The position numbers and the translations under genes were made by a program. Below, piece after piece: positions 48,874 to 63,005 of a DNA stretch of 64,000 nucleotides (position 1 is its first letter; every line of letters starts with the position of its first letter). Below the pieces are notes generated by a model. The model ran no database searches, was not told the origin of the DNA, and was given only the letters and a program-made list of their open reading frames with translations. The stretch lies in contig OY740769.1 in NCBI GenBank assembly GCA_963513935.1, forward strand, positions 35,491,120-35,555,119, in the 5' to 3' direction. The stretch is from Aphrophora alni (Eukaryota > Arthropoda > Insecta > Hemiptera > Aphrophoridae).

Positions 48874-51689
48874 GTAGCATTAATGTATTCAATGACAGTA
48901 ATGTTTTTCACTTTTAACGTAATTTAACTTTACTTTTATGTAAATAAGTTAAAAACTACCGGTTATAGGAGAATTGAACTGTAAGAAACACGTTGAGTAA
49001 TTTTATTTATATTTTCAAAAACCTATATCAATAAATAACATATGCAGACTGCTATAAAATCGTCGTATAGTTTCACATTATGTTCGGAGTCTTCATTGTG
49101 GTCATGACAGTTTACTCTCGGTGTGAAATATTTGCAGAAGTTATAAACTAAACTGTTCATAACTCTTAGTTACATTGTCATGTGAATCATAACATAGAGT
49201 GAATGTTGAATGTTAAAATATGTGGTGAAACTTATGACACAGTAAATACAAATTACTGTTAATGCTATAGTTTTTATATTGTAAGTACAACAAGTTGATT
49301 TACTAACAAGTTTGTATGCATTTCGATACATGAGTCTAAAACGAACAATTACGAATATATATTATAATCTAATACATTATTATATTTTTATCACAGTTTT
49401 ATAAAAGAAACAACGGATATTGTGGAAGCGTTTACATATGTTTGTGTGTGGAAAAATTCAATTTAGTAGCCTATTTTAGAGAGACATTTCTCCTATTAAC
49501 AGTAAATTGGATAAACTTCTTTTTTTTAGTTAATTTGTATTTTTACTATAAAAACATGCTCATTTTTTACACACAAATTAACCAGTATGTTATTCAATAT
49601 AGTAAGATATTCACTGGATAAAATTTTAACATATTTTAATTAAATTTGTTGATTTATTGCAACTATTGATCAAGGTAAACTTCTTTAGCTCTGTTATAGA
49701 TATTTCCGTACGTTTTTAAATGTTTTTGACAAACAGTAACAGAAAAACGAGCCTACTAATCGTTATAAATGAGGTTCAACTAGCATGAACAATGGTTTAA
49801 TTTGGCGTATTAAATTGGCGGGTACTAAAGAGGCTAATAAATGGTTTTTATAAAACATATTCTAGTATTTCAACTAAAAGCACGGGTTAAAAAAATAGTG
49901 ATTGTAATGGTTTGAATGTGGTACAATAAACTGTTATATACAAAACAGCAATTAAAAAATTACATTTATCATATCTATTAGCATTATGTAAATTTTACGT
50001 AGGACGTTTTTACCTCACCACAAAGTAAATATGAAGGTAATATAACTTATATTCAGACATCTGTTCCAATTAATTTCATCGCAGTACACCAGATAGTAGT
50101 CCACATTGCTACGATAATATATTCTACTTATACTGAACTGGTGTAAAACAATGAAAGAGGTATCGAATGTTATGTATATTCGTAATTTGTAACGTTTCAA
50201 ATAAATTTGATAGCTACTTATTTTATCGATATGAAATTTTATGAATGTTCCTTCTGCTGAAATTATACCAGCCTCCAATCCATTGCACTCCTTGGTATGT
50301 TATATTCAGTTCAAGTGTGCTTCAAAATAATGTTAATATTTATTGTATAACATTTCTTAAAATTCTTATTTATTTACACATATATTATTCTAGTAACAAT
50401 AAAACATCTCATTCGAATTATATTTATATTGTTAAAATATATAGTTTCAATCTAATTAATTAGTTTCTCATATATATGCCGTTAACGAAATACAATGTTT
50501 CAAACAGAAAAATGTTAAACTACCCTTCACTATACACTAAATTAAGGGATCACGCTATGAAAAAGTCATTCCTCTGCACTTTACCCAGGCAAAGTAAACA
50601 CATTAGCTCTTTGAAAGGTTGTGCGTCCTGTTTACTCTGAAAATTCAATACAGACTATTTCCATTTCATTTGACAGGAGAAGAAAGTGAACTAAATATAA
50701 CGAACTGTGTGTGACTTTCAGAATAGTTTTTTTGTTTCATTTTTAAGCTTCTCGTCATCGCTTTTGAATTTTATATCAGTTTTGTCTTGAAAATTATCAG
50801 AAAAAATCAACTTCTAAATTACTGATAATGATCTGGTTATTGTGAAAAGTAGAGTTGCAGGGTGACTTTGTTTATTTTGAATACAATATTCACGAAAGTA
50901 TATTTTTTGTATTAGTTGTTGATATTTTATTGTCGCTTTAGATATAGTCAATGTTTGAAATCTTAGAAATGTAAACAAAAACAATAAAGTTTTTATAGAT
51001 AGATTGCTTTTATTTAAAGGTCGAAATTAAAACGATTATAATGTTCTACTATATCATACACTTTGTATTATCTTAATTTCCCCCCTAAATATCGTATTTT
51101 CTGAGCTACATGAGTGAAAAGAGCGGACCCCGCGCAATCCCACAACCGAGCATTTCTTGAATTTAAAGTATAAACCAGCCTCTACAAAAACAGTCAAAAT
51201 CTGTTTGCTACAGTGAATTTAGAGATGAACCCTATTTTTTATGTTTTTAAACTGTATTATAAAATTAATGCAAATAATTTAATTAGTTATTTTTATTTTA
51301 AAATATCATAATAACTTATATAGCTTTCTTCTTACATCATTGTAATAGACGTCTTATATTTGTTTAGGAAAAATATAATTAATCCTAAAGATATAACATT
51401 TAATAACACTCTGACGTAAAATTCACGTGGCTTTAAAGCCATAATGAATATATATTGTTAAAATTGAATATTATTCTCCTTATTACTTTTCAAAATGTCT
51501 AAACACCCAAGTTATTAATGAAATTTGTTAAAAACGAAAACAATTAATATGTATAAAATATTTCAAGAAACAGACTCAATCGTTTTCTCGTGGCTTATGT
51601 TTGGTGTTACGAAACGCGTCCCGTTGTAACATATATTTCTAAATGTAATATTACTAAAATAACTTTTATATAACTATAAGCATAATTGA
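48874..51689. other. A+T-rich DNA, nothing recognised
   Basis: Short less A+T-rich stretches at 50540-50640 and 51110-51180. Only chance frames (for example 50015-50278 minus). Confidence 0.45.
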
Positions 51690-51910
51690 CTTCATGATGC
51701 AGCACATGTGGAAGTGTTGCATAAATTAAAACAGAACCGTTATAAATTAAGTTCGTGGCCTGGATTTTAATCCAGTTTGCCTTGTAGTAATTTTCACTAT
51801 ATAACTAATGCAACTTAGTCTATGGTTTTAATGTTAAATAATTATGTTATTTTTCTACATGGATCCATCCAGTATTAATTATACACAATTGTAAACTTTG
51901 TTAGAGCTAC
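51690..51910 (+). repeat. Block D, copy 5
   Basis: GACTTCATGATGCAGCACAT, AATTAAGTTCGTGGCCTGGA, TTTTAATCCAGTTTGCCTTG, then ATGGATCCATCCAGTATTAA. Similarity to copy 4 also reaches upstream, to about 51600. Confidence 0.8.
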
Positions 51911-52260
51911 TATTTTTATGTGAGTTAGTTCATTAGTCCTTGTTGGTGTTAATAATTTTTAATGGAACATTCTCATGACTTATAAAACTGGAACTAAAGG
52001 CTATAATTACTATTTATGCAAAGAAAAGAAGGTACTTGCTGGTATTCCATTTTAATAAACAAAATACTTTTTTTTTTTAGTGTAGGAAACAAATAATCGT
52101 GTTGTGCTTGAAAATATTAAAAATGCTGTAACGTAAGAACTACAATAAAGTGTAGCATGATGTATATGTTTGCAGAAAAAACCATTCACGACATTTCAAA
52201 CACGTACAATAATTGCTTTATTAAATATATATTGGTTAACCTCTAAAATCACACAAGTTC

Positions 52261-52440
52261 AAATCCACTCAACTCCAGACTTAATACGTTATTTACAGTT
52301 GATTACATAGAGACTCTCCGACAACCGAATCATATGTTTGTGTGTGGTTTAGAGTTACGCAGGTAATAAACTTTTTCGTATAAAGAATATCCACTAATGG
52401 ATTGGAATTCACTTAAGTTATGTTGTCAATATTATGTTGA
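52261..52440 (+). repeat. Block B, copy 6
   Basis: CTCCAGACTTAATACGTTAT, AGAGACTCTCCGACAACCGA, ATCATATGTTTGTGTGTGG, then CCACTAATGGATTGGAATTC. Block D5 lies upstream and block C4 downstream. Confidence 0.8.
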
Positions 52441-52869
52441 TTTTAAATAGGAAATTAGTGGAAATAACTTTGTTTTATTTTAAAGTTACACCTTCCAATA
52501 CTTAAATAATTACCGACAACTTAAGTACAGTATTAAGCATGACATATAATGTAAAGTATAGAATAATTTATGTTGTCAATAATAATTTTCTATTGGTATA
52601 TATCGTCTTACTAACCTTTTTTTTATTCATTTTGTTTCAAACATAATTAACTGGCATTTAATATAAATTATGCAATGCAATTGGGATGGTTTATACAAAT
52701 AACAACATGCTATAATTAAGTAATGCTATAAAAAGTAAGAAGTATGCTATAAGTAAATTAACATTTTTATTATTGGGAATTCATTTTTTAATTACAGATA
52801 ATATCAATAATAATAATATTTTGTTAGGTTTCTGGAGTAATACAAATATATAAACATATTTTCATTCCA

Positions 52870-53095
52870 AATTGCAGAGTGTAAGGTAATTAAGTCTGAA
52901 TAGAAACCTTTGTTTATATAAATCCCAGATTAAACAAAATCCCTAAGCTTATTTTTGGTTTCGGTTAAGAGCAATGATTGTGGTTTGTTGCAAATTCAAC
53001 TGCGACCGTTGAATTTAGGGAAGGGGACGCTTCTTGACTAATTTACTGAATAATAGTTTGTCAAACACACAAAATGGTATACTTTCGTATTTAAA
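52870..53095 (+). repeat. Block C, copy 4
   Basis: TTCGGTTAAGAGCAATGATT, GTGGTTTGTTGCAAATTCAA, CTGCGACCGTTGAATTTAGG, then TTGACTAATTTACTGAATAA. The last 30 bp, with AATGGTATAC, also match copy 3. Confidence 0.75.
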
Positions 53096-56000
53096 TACAT
53101 TATATAAAGTATTTCAGAAAAAAACAAATCTTAATAATAACTCTTTTTTTTCTTTCGTGAAAATGCTATCTTAGATAGTTGTACAAATTGTTTATTGCAA
53201 ATATAATTCTACATTTTTATTGAAATTATTTGAAATATCAAATTTACCCATCTGCAGATAGTTATTTCAATGTTATTTAAAATGGCTATTTAATGTTAAA
53301 AACAAAGTACCTAATTTTGAATCCGCTGTGAAATACGAACTTAACTAATTTCGATCGAAATTATTTCAGAAAGTCCACCAAAATTTTTGTTCTATAACTT
53401 TGTACTGTATGAGCTTTATATATGGAACTTTATCCGTATGTCTTATTTAAAGTTTAGCCTCCAATGATCCAACTTTTTTTTTTATGGAAGTAGTTAAAGA
53501 ACGTTGATATCACATTTTGAGAGAAACAGTTTTATTTCTGAAAGTAAACTTTACTATTCTCAAATATATCAATGTACACTGTAGACGTAGTGAAATAAAA
53601 CAAACAATGGAAATAAATATTAATTATTAATTTAAAAAAGGAATCAGTTTGTATACTATTTCAGGTTAGTTAATTCATAGTTCAACATAACAGTATTGTT
53701 CACAGGTGGTTGATTAGAATCTAGCGTAAGTCCGACAGTCTACGAGCCTTTAATTCGCGATGAATCAATTCCACATTTCATAAAAGTCAAAAGTTTATGA
53801 ATTTTTTTTTAATGTGTAATTACTGTTAATTAATTAAAAACATATCGTTTTTTAGGATTTATTTTAGTAATATTAAATTGAATGACTTAATTCTTTAGTA
53901 TTTAATTAAATGGTTAACAACAAAATTCATTATAGTTTAATAATAAGCCTATCGTTGAGTGTTAGTTGACAAAAACATTGCTCATAAGGCGTCTACTGAA
54001 AAGACTCAGCTCAGATCCCTACTCTTCATATTATTCTAAGGTCTCTCCTGCAACTAGTTCTTCCTACTCACTTTGCAGGTTTATGTGATCTTAATCTAAT
54101 CTTTGAGCTTCAATTTCATACTTTGAATAAAACGGGGTTAAAAATATAGCATACGACGGTTGTGAGTAATTTTGTAACCTCTCACAGTATTTAGCCTTAC
54201 ACGATTAAACTGGGCTGTAGCCAAAGGGCCAATAATTTCGTTATCTGCAGGTAAGATAAACATGGAAATGGAATGACAAATAACAAACTTGTGCTGGATG
54301 TCACTACAAATCAACTTGCTGATCACATGAAGCGTGCTGTCAACGGAGCAACATCATAGAGTCCTCAGTTTTGACGATATTTCCTCGACTAAGCAGATAA
54401 TTATTATATAAGGGTCAAATGCCGTTCACGAGGAATGGCATTCCTGATTGAATAAGTACTCTACAACGAAGGGGACTTACTATAGAAGGGTATCAGAAAC
54501 ATGGTACAAAGAATATTTCGCTCCCACTACTAGAACAATCTGAAGGGTTTTTGGCTCAATGGAAAAAGATCGAAGCGAGAGTATGAACTGGATATACTAA
54601 CTGTTTCTACTGGCACGATGAATGCTGATACATTATATTATTTCTTATAAATCACAGAATAATTCAAACTATTTTACTCTTTTCAACTAATTATTCTTAA
54701 CAAATGTCCCTCTTTCTGTTTTAATGTTAATATTAACAATTTCAAAAGTGTGTTCTTGACAAATAATAGTTTGCGAGCTTAGGTACTCACAACCATGTAT
54801 CCTTAGTATAAAAATCACCAAAAATAGTTCGAAAGTATGGATCAACCATTGTAGATACATTAACGATACAGATATTAAAATAACAATTAATTATAACACA
54901 TGACTTCCAATTAAATTACTCTTTCTGAACGAAAAAAAAAAAAAAAAATTTTTAAATCCAAGTTGTCAACATCACCTTAAACAAAAGATAGTATGAATTA
55001 AAATTCTGTAATAATATCTAGATTTGGAATAGTAAATTAGTTCATTAAAATACACCTGATAAGAAATATGAAAGAGGCCATCTAACTCAACACTAGAAGA
55101 AGAAACATTGATATTTATACATTTTTACATTTGTTAGTATAATGTTACATACATCTCATAATAAATAACGTTATACCCATAATCGCGTGTTATAGTCAAA
55201 CATAACGTTTACGTTCCAATTGTGAAAATTAACACCATTAGTACATGTTTCAATTAGTAAAATTCTATCTGAGACATAGCTGTGTACAAAACGCTATGAT
55301 TATAGTGTATTCTCACAATAGTTGTTCTTTTTATTTCCCTGATCTCAGACACCCAAAACTCTTTTACTATGTAAAAAAAAAGGAAAAAGTAATATAAACG
55401 TTCTTAGTGTTTGATTTAAATTTGTACATAAAGTAAAAAGTAAAAAAGGAAACTCATCAACCCAAGCGTACATATAATCATACATAAATCAAATCGCTCC
55501 TAATATCAAAGTGTTTTACAAAGCTGTGATAAAAAAAAAATGGAACCTAATAAACAATAAACATTATGTGTGTAAATTACGAATCCATAAATTCATATAA
55601 CCTACAAAACTAACTTTTTACTGAAATAACTTAAATCTTCGTATTTGTTTAATTAAAACCGTAACTTACCCCTAATATATAAGTACTGGATGTATGTCAT
55701 GAGGTAAAATTACATTCTTCACCATACATTCTACGTTATGACAATATAACTAAAAGTTATGAAAATTTGAGTTTGTGATTTTTGCAAATATTTTACACCG
55801 AGAGTCGCCTGTCATAATTTGGTTCACATCACAACAATATAGCACTCAGAGTTTAATCGTTAACTATGCACAGAATATTACAGCAACCATCAAGTGTTAT
55901 TTATGTATACATGAATATAAATACAATACCATGCTGGAAGTTTATTGAAGTTTATTTGTCATACATTTTTTGTATATAATTTTCAACGTCATTCATAAAC

Positions 56001-57487
56001 AAAGTTTTATTTATTTTCGAATCATATTTTACATGTATTTGTAGCCTAATGTGTCATATATTAAACACAAACCAATCATTTATTAGTTAAATTTATTTTT
56101 ATACTTCCCTTCATTTAATCACAGAAAATTAAATATAACGTGTTACTAAGAATACACTTAGTGTTATGTTTTGTTGTTATATTTATGAAACAAATTCCAA
56201 ATCAAAGTTAATGTTGAATTTCGCGTACTTCGTTCGATGACTGAATAATTATACTAAATTTAATGTGACTGATACGTCCCATTAGATTAGGGTACATTTG
56301 AGTTGGATGCAATTATTGTCATGCTTACAATTGGTTATTTTAGATGATTTTTGTATGTGTGTTCGTTTTAATAATAAAACTCTATACTGGACATACACAA
56401 AAATGCAATGAAATAGAAAACACTAAGTTTAAGAATGTTTAAAATTCGTCGTGTACGGTTGTATGTAAGATGCTACTTTATAATTAATTATTTTTAAATT
56501 TCTTTGGTAATAACACCTTGATGGTTTCATACAAATTTCAAATCTACGAGTATTATTTATTGATTATAGTATAAAATTTTATGTAATTACAAATTCTTTC
56601 ATTATAAATGAAAGTATAATATATACCAATATATGTTATCCCTATTAAGATGACATATTCTTTGAAATGTCTATTAACAGTCATGCTTTTAAAAAAACAT
56701 TTTAATTGCATTTTTAATTTCCATTCACATTAGTGTTTTTTAATCCCTCTTTGTATGTTAAAATACGGTATTTTTAATACATTTCTACATTTAAGAAGAA
56801 AAGTAAATTATCATTTTAAAGATTTAAACTAATTTAGTCTATAGAAATCGTTATAAACTCTTTTCAAAACGATAACACGTATTAATATACAAAATACGTG
56901 TTTAATGATTTTGTACTGTTCATTTTATGAAAAAAACCTAAAATAAAATATTATTGAAATTTAATTACATTTTATTGTAACACAAATATATCTGTTAAAA
57001 ATGGTTAGTTATTTTAACTTAAATTGGTTTTACGGGTTCAGCATATATTACTAATGGTTTATGTTTAGTCAGAGTTTGGTTTATGAGATCCAATGAATTG
57101 CTTCGTTAGTGACTGTCACAAGTATTTTTTTTGGTTTTATTTAATTATAAATAGTATGAAAAATACCACCTTTATACATTAAACAACTTCTATTGAACAG
57201 CAAAACATTTCCTACACAACCACATCTTTAAAGTTCTTAATAATATTAAGTATTGAAGTATGTAAAACCATAGAGGTAAGCGTATCATGGTAATCAAGGT
57301 TGTTTTTAAATTATATATCATGAACAAAATTTCTTGTACAGTAAATTTTTAAGTAACAATACTGTGGAATAATAAATACTGTTTACGGAATTTTTAAGCG
57401 TTGGTGATATAATCTCGCTGAGTGGTATAGGATATTAAAGCTTTAATTTTAGATATAAACTATCTAAGTGCAATAAACATACCTGTT
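53096..57487. other. Mostly A+T-rich; 53990-54620 of higher complexity
   Basis: 53990-54620 holds CGAGG, GAAGGGG and CTGCAG words absent from the flanks and a 62-codon minus frame. No family is recognised; it may be an old transposon or exon relic. Confidence 0.4.
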
Positions 57488-57700
57488 CAAATCCTTATTA
57501 GATACGTTAATTAGATAGAGTTGATTACTAAACCCTTCCCTGACAGCGATTCATAAATTAATTTATCTTAAATGTAGAGTCGCATAAGTCATAAGCGTTT
57601 CGTGAAGAGGGAACTCAGTTAATGAATGGGACTCCACTTTATTTTGCTTGTCTCATACATATCAACAGATAACTCTGTAAATGATGTCATGGTAAAGTTA
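57488..57700 (+). repeat. Block B, copy 7
   Basis: AGAGTTGATTACTAAACCCT, AGAGTCGCATAAGTCATAAG, then GAATGGGACTCCACTTTATT and ATGTCATGGTAAAGTT. Confidence 0.75.
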
Positions 57701-60700
57701 TAATAAATAGGAAGTAGGTTATAGACCTCGTAGATCCAAAATCGACAGTTTGATCTAATTACATTTATAATTGGTGTGAAATTTGTACTTATGAGCAAAA
57801 TGTTAGAGTAAATTTACGTAATCTTTGTTTCCAACATTACTTAAACGTTATGTTTTGTATATATTTTGTGTATAAACCTACACATACTGTAATTTTTTAA
57901 AGAAATTTTGTTATATGTGTCCTTTGTATGTATTATAATATACTACATGCATAACTTTGATACATATATAAATTTAAAAGTTTATATTATGACTAGGATA
58001 GAAAAATATACCAAGTCCCATTAAATAAAAGAGATTATAGATAGTTTAAACATAACAAGAAATATGTTTTCAAATACAAAATGATTATGTTCTCGACTCA
58101 TTCTGTGGTGAATTTGTCATCTATGCAAGACAAGTTGCACGAACACTTGCATATATAATTTTGAGAGTTATTGTCAATGAGAATTTTTAAAAAAGTCATA
58201 GTTGAAGTTAATAATGAACTAGAATCTTAGTTCCAAAACTGTTTATTCCGGTTTGTAAATTAAAAAAAAAAAAAATAATAAAAATTGTATATATAATACA
58301 TGGTAATTTTTTATAGTGACAGAACTTTTATTGTGAGCTTCAAATGTTATAATTACATATTTATGTTAACAGGTATTTGACAAACAAATATTTAGAATAA
58401 GGACTAAAAATATATACTGAATATATTTTAATTTTATAATTTTAAAACAGTACTTTTAAATTGTAGTGTTTTGTTTTATAAATATACATTATATCAATAT
58501 CATTACATATTTATACGTGATATATTGAATTTTAATGTTTTGAGTGAATATGAGATGATTTAAAAATTACAAAAAACAACACTAGAAATAATTTTATTTT
58601 TCTCTTTTAGTAATATGAATTTTAACATAAAATTATATTAGTTGAATCTGATAGAAGAGGTAGCATGTTACTTGAAGCACCATCGAGTACACAGCATTTT
58701 TGTCTATAAATAAACCTATGCATATTTGGAAACCATATATTTAAATCCCATAGCTTAATTTAAACTAATGAATATATATTTTACATATTAATTAAATAAT
58801 TAGTTTGTGAACTATGCACAACACGTTTTACTTACATATACATTCTGTGAAGAAAATGTTTCGAAAGCGCAGAGATAAAAGGGAAATTCAAGAATTACAA
58901 GAGTGGAAATATTTATCTGTTTGTATTTATAACTGTGTTCAGGTGTATTTCATTAGAGTAGTTTGAAAACAAAATTTAATATCCAATTATAGAATTTTTT
59001 TCATAGGTATTTAAAAAATGAGAGAGTCTATTTTGAAACAGCTAACGAGTTATTTGGAGACAAATAATAATCGACTTCCACAGCAAGATAAAAATGAAAA
59101 ATACAGATCCGATTTAAATAATGATAAAAATTCAAAATTTTTGAACGAAAATGGACTAAAGCCTAACTAAGTAATTTGACAATGAATAAAATAATAAGTT
59201 ACGCAAAAATTGTATGGTTCATTTGAGCTACTCCAAATATGTCAACAATTATAAAAACACAAACTATATAGCTAAAGTGTGTTCCTATAAAATTTAAAGA
59301 AAAGATTTGTTGTTTAGTTAGAGAATAATGAACTATTTTATATCAGTTAAGTTATATTATTGACATTTACAAACATAATAATTTAAGGACTGCAGTGTTC
59401 ATTTTAGAAGTAGCAAACAAGTTAAAACGAAATATTTTATCCAAATTAAATTGTACAAATAATTGTTTTTAGTTGAGTACATTAGGCGCAATTAATTTAT
59501 TTTAGAATCATAATTAAATTAACATTCTGGTGTGTAGTGTATCGATTATAATATAATCGAGAGGCAGCTGGTAAGGAGCTCGTAATATAATGCATATTAC
59601 AAATAAACTCGATAATTTATGCATTTTATTATTTTTTTTAAATAACATATTATTTTATTAATATTTAAATCTAAATTAACACTTTTATTAAATATAATTT
59701 TTTTTTTTTAATTTTTTTTTTTTTAAATAAAATGAACTATATTTAGTGATCTGTGATATGTTAATAAATAAATAGTTTATTGTTTTATTAAACTATTGAT
59801 ATACTGTTCACGTATTATCACTCTATTAAAACATCTATATTAATGTAGGTAATAAATAAATGTTCGTTTAGGGTAGACTAAAATATTTAGTCGTTTGAAT
59901 ATGTCTGTCCCTTAACACGTGTGCCTCAACCCATTCATTAAAACAGTAGTTATGAATGAACTTATTTTTATAACTTTGTTAACTTTATTTTTATTTCAGG
60001 AATTCATAAACTATATTATTTAAATATATACTTGTAATGCCTGATTCTAATCATCTGCTCTGTTTTTTCATCTTCCTCACTATTTGATTAAAAACCTTCC
60101 ATGTCTGTATACAAATTACGGAGGAAAATATCTGAACAATTTAAATGTATTTTATATAATATATAGAATTTAATGTTAAACAATAATCCACAAAAAGTAT
60201 AAGAGCATGCGTATAGTCAGGAATTGTATAACTAGCTAAAAACTAATAGAAAAAAAGTACACTAGAATTATAAAATAGTTAAAAAATCCCTAACTTAATT
60301 ATACACGTACTTCCTCGTTATACTATGTCGCTATACTAAGTAAGAACGTATATGGAAATAAGAAGAAAAAGAAGTTATTTCGAATAGCCGAGTTTTTTAT
60401 AGGTATTTATCATGGGAAATCAACTGATAAAGACTTTTCCAGGAGCAATACACCATTTTGAAAGATATTTAATCTGAGCTTGGACATATTTATTAGTTAT
60501 TAGAGTTGAGTTTTATTAATCAGGGTAAATTATATGTTTTATTTTTTACCTACTATTCCTGTACTAACATATTTTATTTTACTTACGATTTGGTAAATTA
60601 GTTTGAGTCAAAAAGTTTCATTATTTTTTTTTTTAATATGAATATAAATGGTATTTTTAGAATTGAGGTCTTTTATAAAAGTCAAGATAAATATTTTGTT

Positions 60701-62870
60701 GACGTAAAACGTTTACTTTCCAACCAATATATCTGAAAAGATCAAAATAAGTACGTTTTGTTTAGTTCCATAGGGGGTTTTACAGGAAAAATGTTTAAAG
60801 ATCTTTTTGGAAAAATCAGCGATCATATTTTGTTTACTTAATGCAGATATAATCAATATTTGAATTATAGAACAACGAAAACAATTTTTTTAATACATCT
60901 TACATTGCACCTAACATAATCTTTTGAATAAAGACAATAAAATTAAAGGAATATCCCATTTCAAATCTCCAACCGGAAGAAACAAAACTTATATTTATCA
61001 GTTTACCTCACGATTGATCCTTCAACAAAGGCCTGCCTTTTCCATTTTCAGTCAGTTTAATCTTAAAATAGCTTACAAAAATAAAAAATTCTCAAATATT
61101 TTATTTTATATCCTAAATACAAAACTCTGATATACGAGACGTCAAAATATATATGATATAAATTGTAATACATGTGAAAAGAAGTATTTTTTTACAAACA
61201 AAAAGAATGTTTTGTCACCAGTCACCACGATATTCAAAGAACATTTATACCACATAAAATATGACAGGTCAAACAAATACTACAAACAAATCATGATTTA
61301 AAAATGTCGAATGTTAAATTAGTGAACAATGTGTTCTATAACAAGCTACTGAATAATTACAAGAGTATTTTGATAGCTAAAACAAACAGTGCCAGGTTAT
61401 TTAACGGAGATAAAGGACCCATGAATAATTCATGAATTGTTTCCTTACCTAGACCAAGATATTGAATGTCACATCCTATTAGAATAACCAGAATTTAGAA
61501 ATAACATGTTGCAAAGTCATATGTTAGTTGTAATTTCCATACATCATTTTAGAAAAACTTAAATAAAGAAGTTAAAAGTAAATATTTTTGGAAATTAACT
61601 AGAGTTATGAAATAAAAAATGAAATGTTTTGGCAATTATGTTAGTTGTAGTTTAAACCTATCCTTTTAGAACAGCTAGATTAAGAATTTGTAAATAAATA
61701 TTTTGTCATTTTTTTAATAACAAGCAGATGTATTTGCAGGTAGCAAACTACCTGGGGTTCATAGCTTTATTTAGGGTGCAGTTATGTTTATCCCACCCTA
61801 TTTACTTAGTATCCTTCTCACGGAGGTTTGTTCATTTTTCTCTTTAGTTACTTAGGATTTATTTAGTTTTAGAAGGAGTATCTATCTTCTGATGATGTAT
61901 ATCAGGAGATAATTGAATAAACAAACATTTATCAATTTGTGTTTGGTGTTATTGCGTTAAGTTAAGATTGTGTATAAAAATATTTTCAATAAAATAATTG
62001 TGAAAGTCACCACAGCGATCACAGAAGATTTATCATTTCAATCTACCAGAGACATACCGCAAACTACATAATGAGCTCAGTGTGCCTCAAAACAAACATT
62101 TTTGCGAAAAAATAGAGTTTGTTTTTCTTACAAATTACGTAAATATGAGAAAGTAGAAACATAAAAGAGTTAACCACTTCTTTTGTTCCGAAAATCAGCT
62201 TTTCGATGCAGCAACCAAAAACTTGAAAATTTAACCGAATAAATTATTATGGATTTCCTATGCTAGGTAATGTTTTATTCTTGTAAGGACAATGTTTTGG
62301 TTTCTATATATTTAATTACTTTTACTAAGTTATTTAAGTATGAATTTTTTAACAAAAATTGGCCTCCCGTTTGATAACTAATATTCAGATCTTATCGCTT
62401 AATGAATCCAATAATGGGATTTTTGTACAACGTTTTGTGGTGGTCGTCTTTACGGGAACACCACATAAGGCATCTCCTACAAATGTTGTAAGAGAGTTCT
62501 GAATTTTTTTCTGGGAATTTTTATTGTTATAATAGTCAGACAAAATTTTCTCTGACGAACGACCGTTTGAGTTGCGAAGTATAAGGAATCAGAGTATATA
62601 TATAACACAAAAAAATAAATAAATAACAAAATTTATTATTTTATTGTTTATTTCTGCAACAATAACACAAAAACAATAAATAATTGAAATTTACGTCATA
62701 ATACAATGTTTATATTTTTAACAATATTCCAGTGAATAACTCAACTAAAGAAAACCTGTTCTATAATAAAACAGGTATAAGTTCATTAGAACTCGTTAGT
62801 TACAAACAAGAAAAGTGGTAATTATATTAACAAGATTCCTCACTTCTCTACCCGTTACAGAACCACAGCA
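57701..62870. other. A+T-rich DNA with one acceptor-led small frame
   Basis: A 50-codon ATG frame at 59018-59170 is discussed in findings. A 68-codon frame at 60924-61130 has no family likeness. Confidence 0.4.
59692..59725 (+). repeat. Poly-T tract
   Basis: Two long T runs separated by TAA or AA. No adjoining element recognised. A similar A tract with following Ts lies at 54931-54952. Confidence 0.75.
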
Positions 62871-63005
62871 AACCAAAACTTCTACTTCACAATTCCACTT
62901 CAACTTTGTTGAAATAATTTAATTTCCAGTATTGACGCAAATAAAACTTCAATGATGAACTCATCACGCCGAATCAAGGTCACCTTTACAATCTTCCTCA
63001 AAAAA
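62871..63005 (+). repeat. Block A, copy 7 (well preserved)
   Basis: AAAACTTCTACTTCACAATT, CCACTTCAACTTTGTTGAAA, ATTTAATTTCCAGTATTGAC, then GGTCACCTTTACAATCTTCC. The last part also matches copy 3, so block A extends at least 130 bp. Confidence 0.8.

Noticed and set aside
51611..51620. GAAACGCGTC as the second half of another hammerhead
   Set aside because: No CUGANGA box or pairing stem lies upstream, and the homologous place next to block D4 reads AAACACGTCAC, so it belongs to the D repeat.
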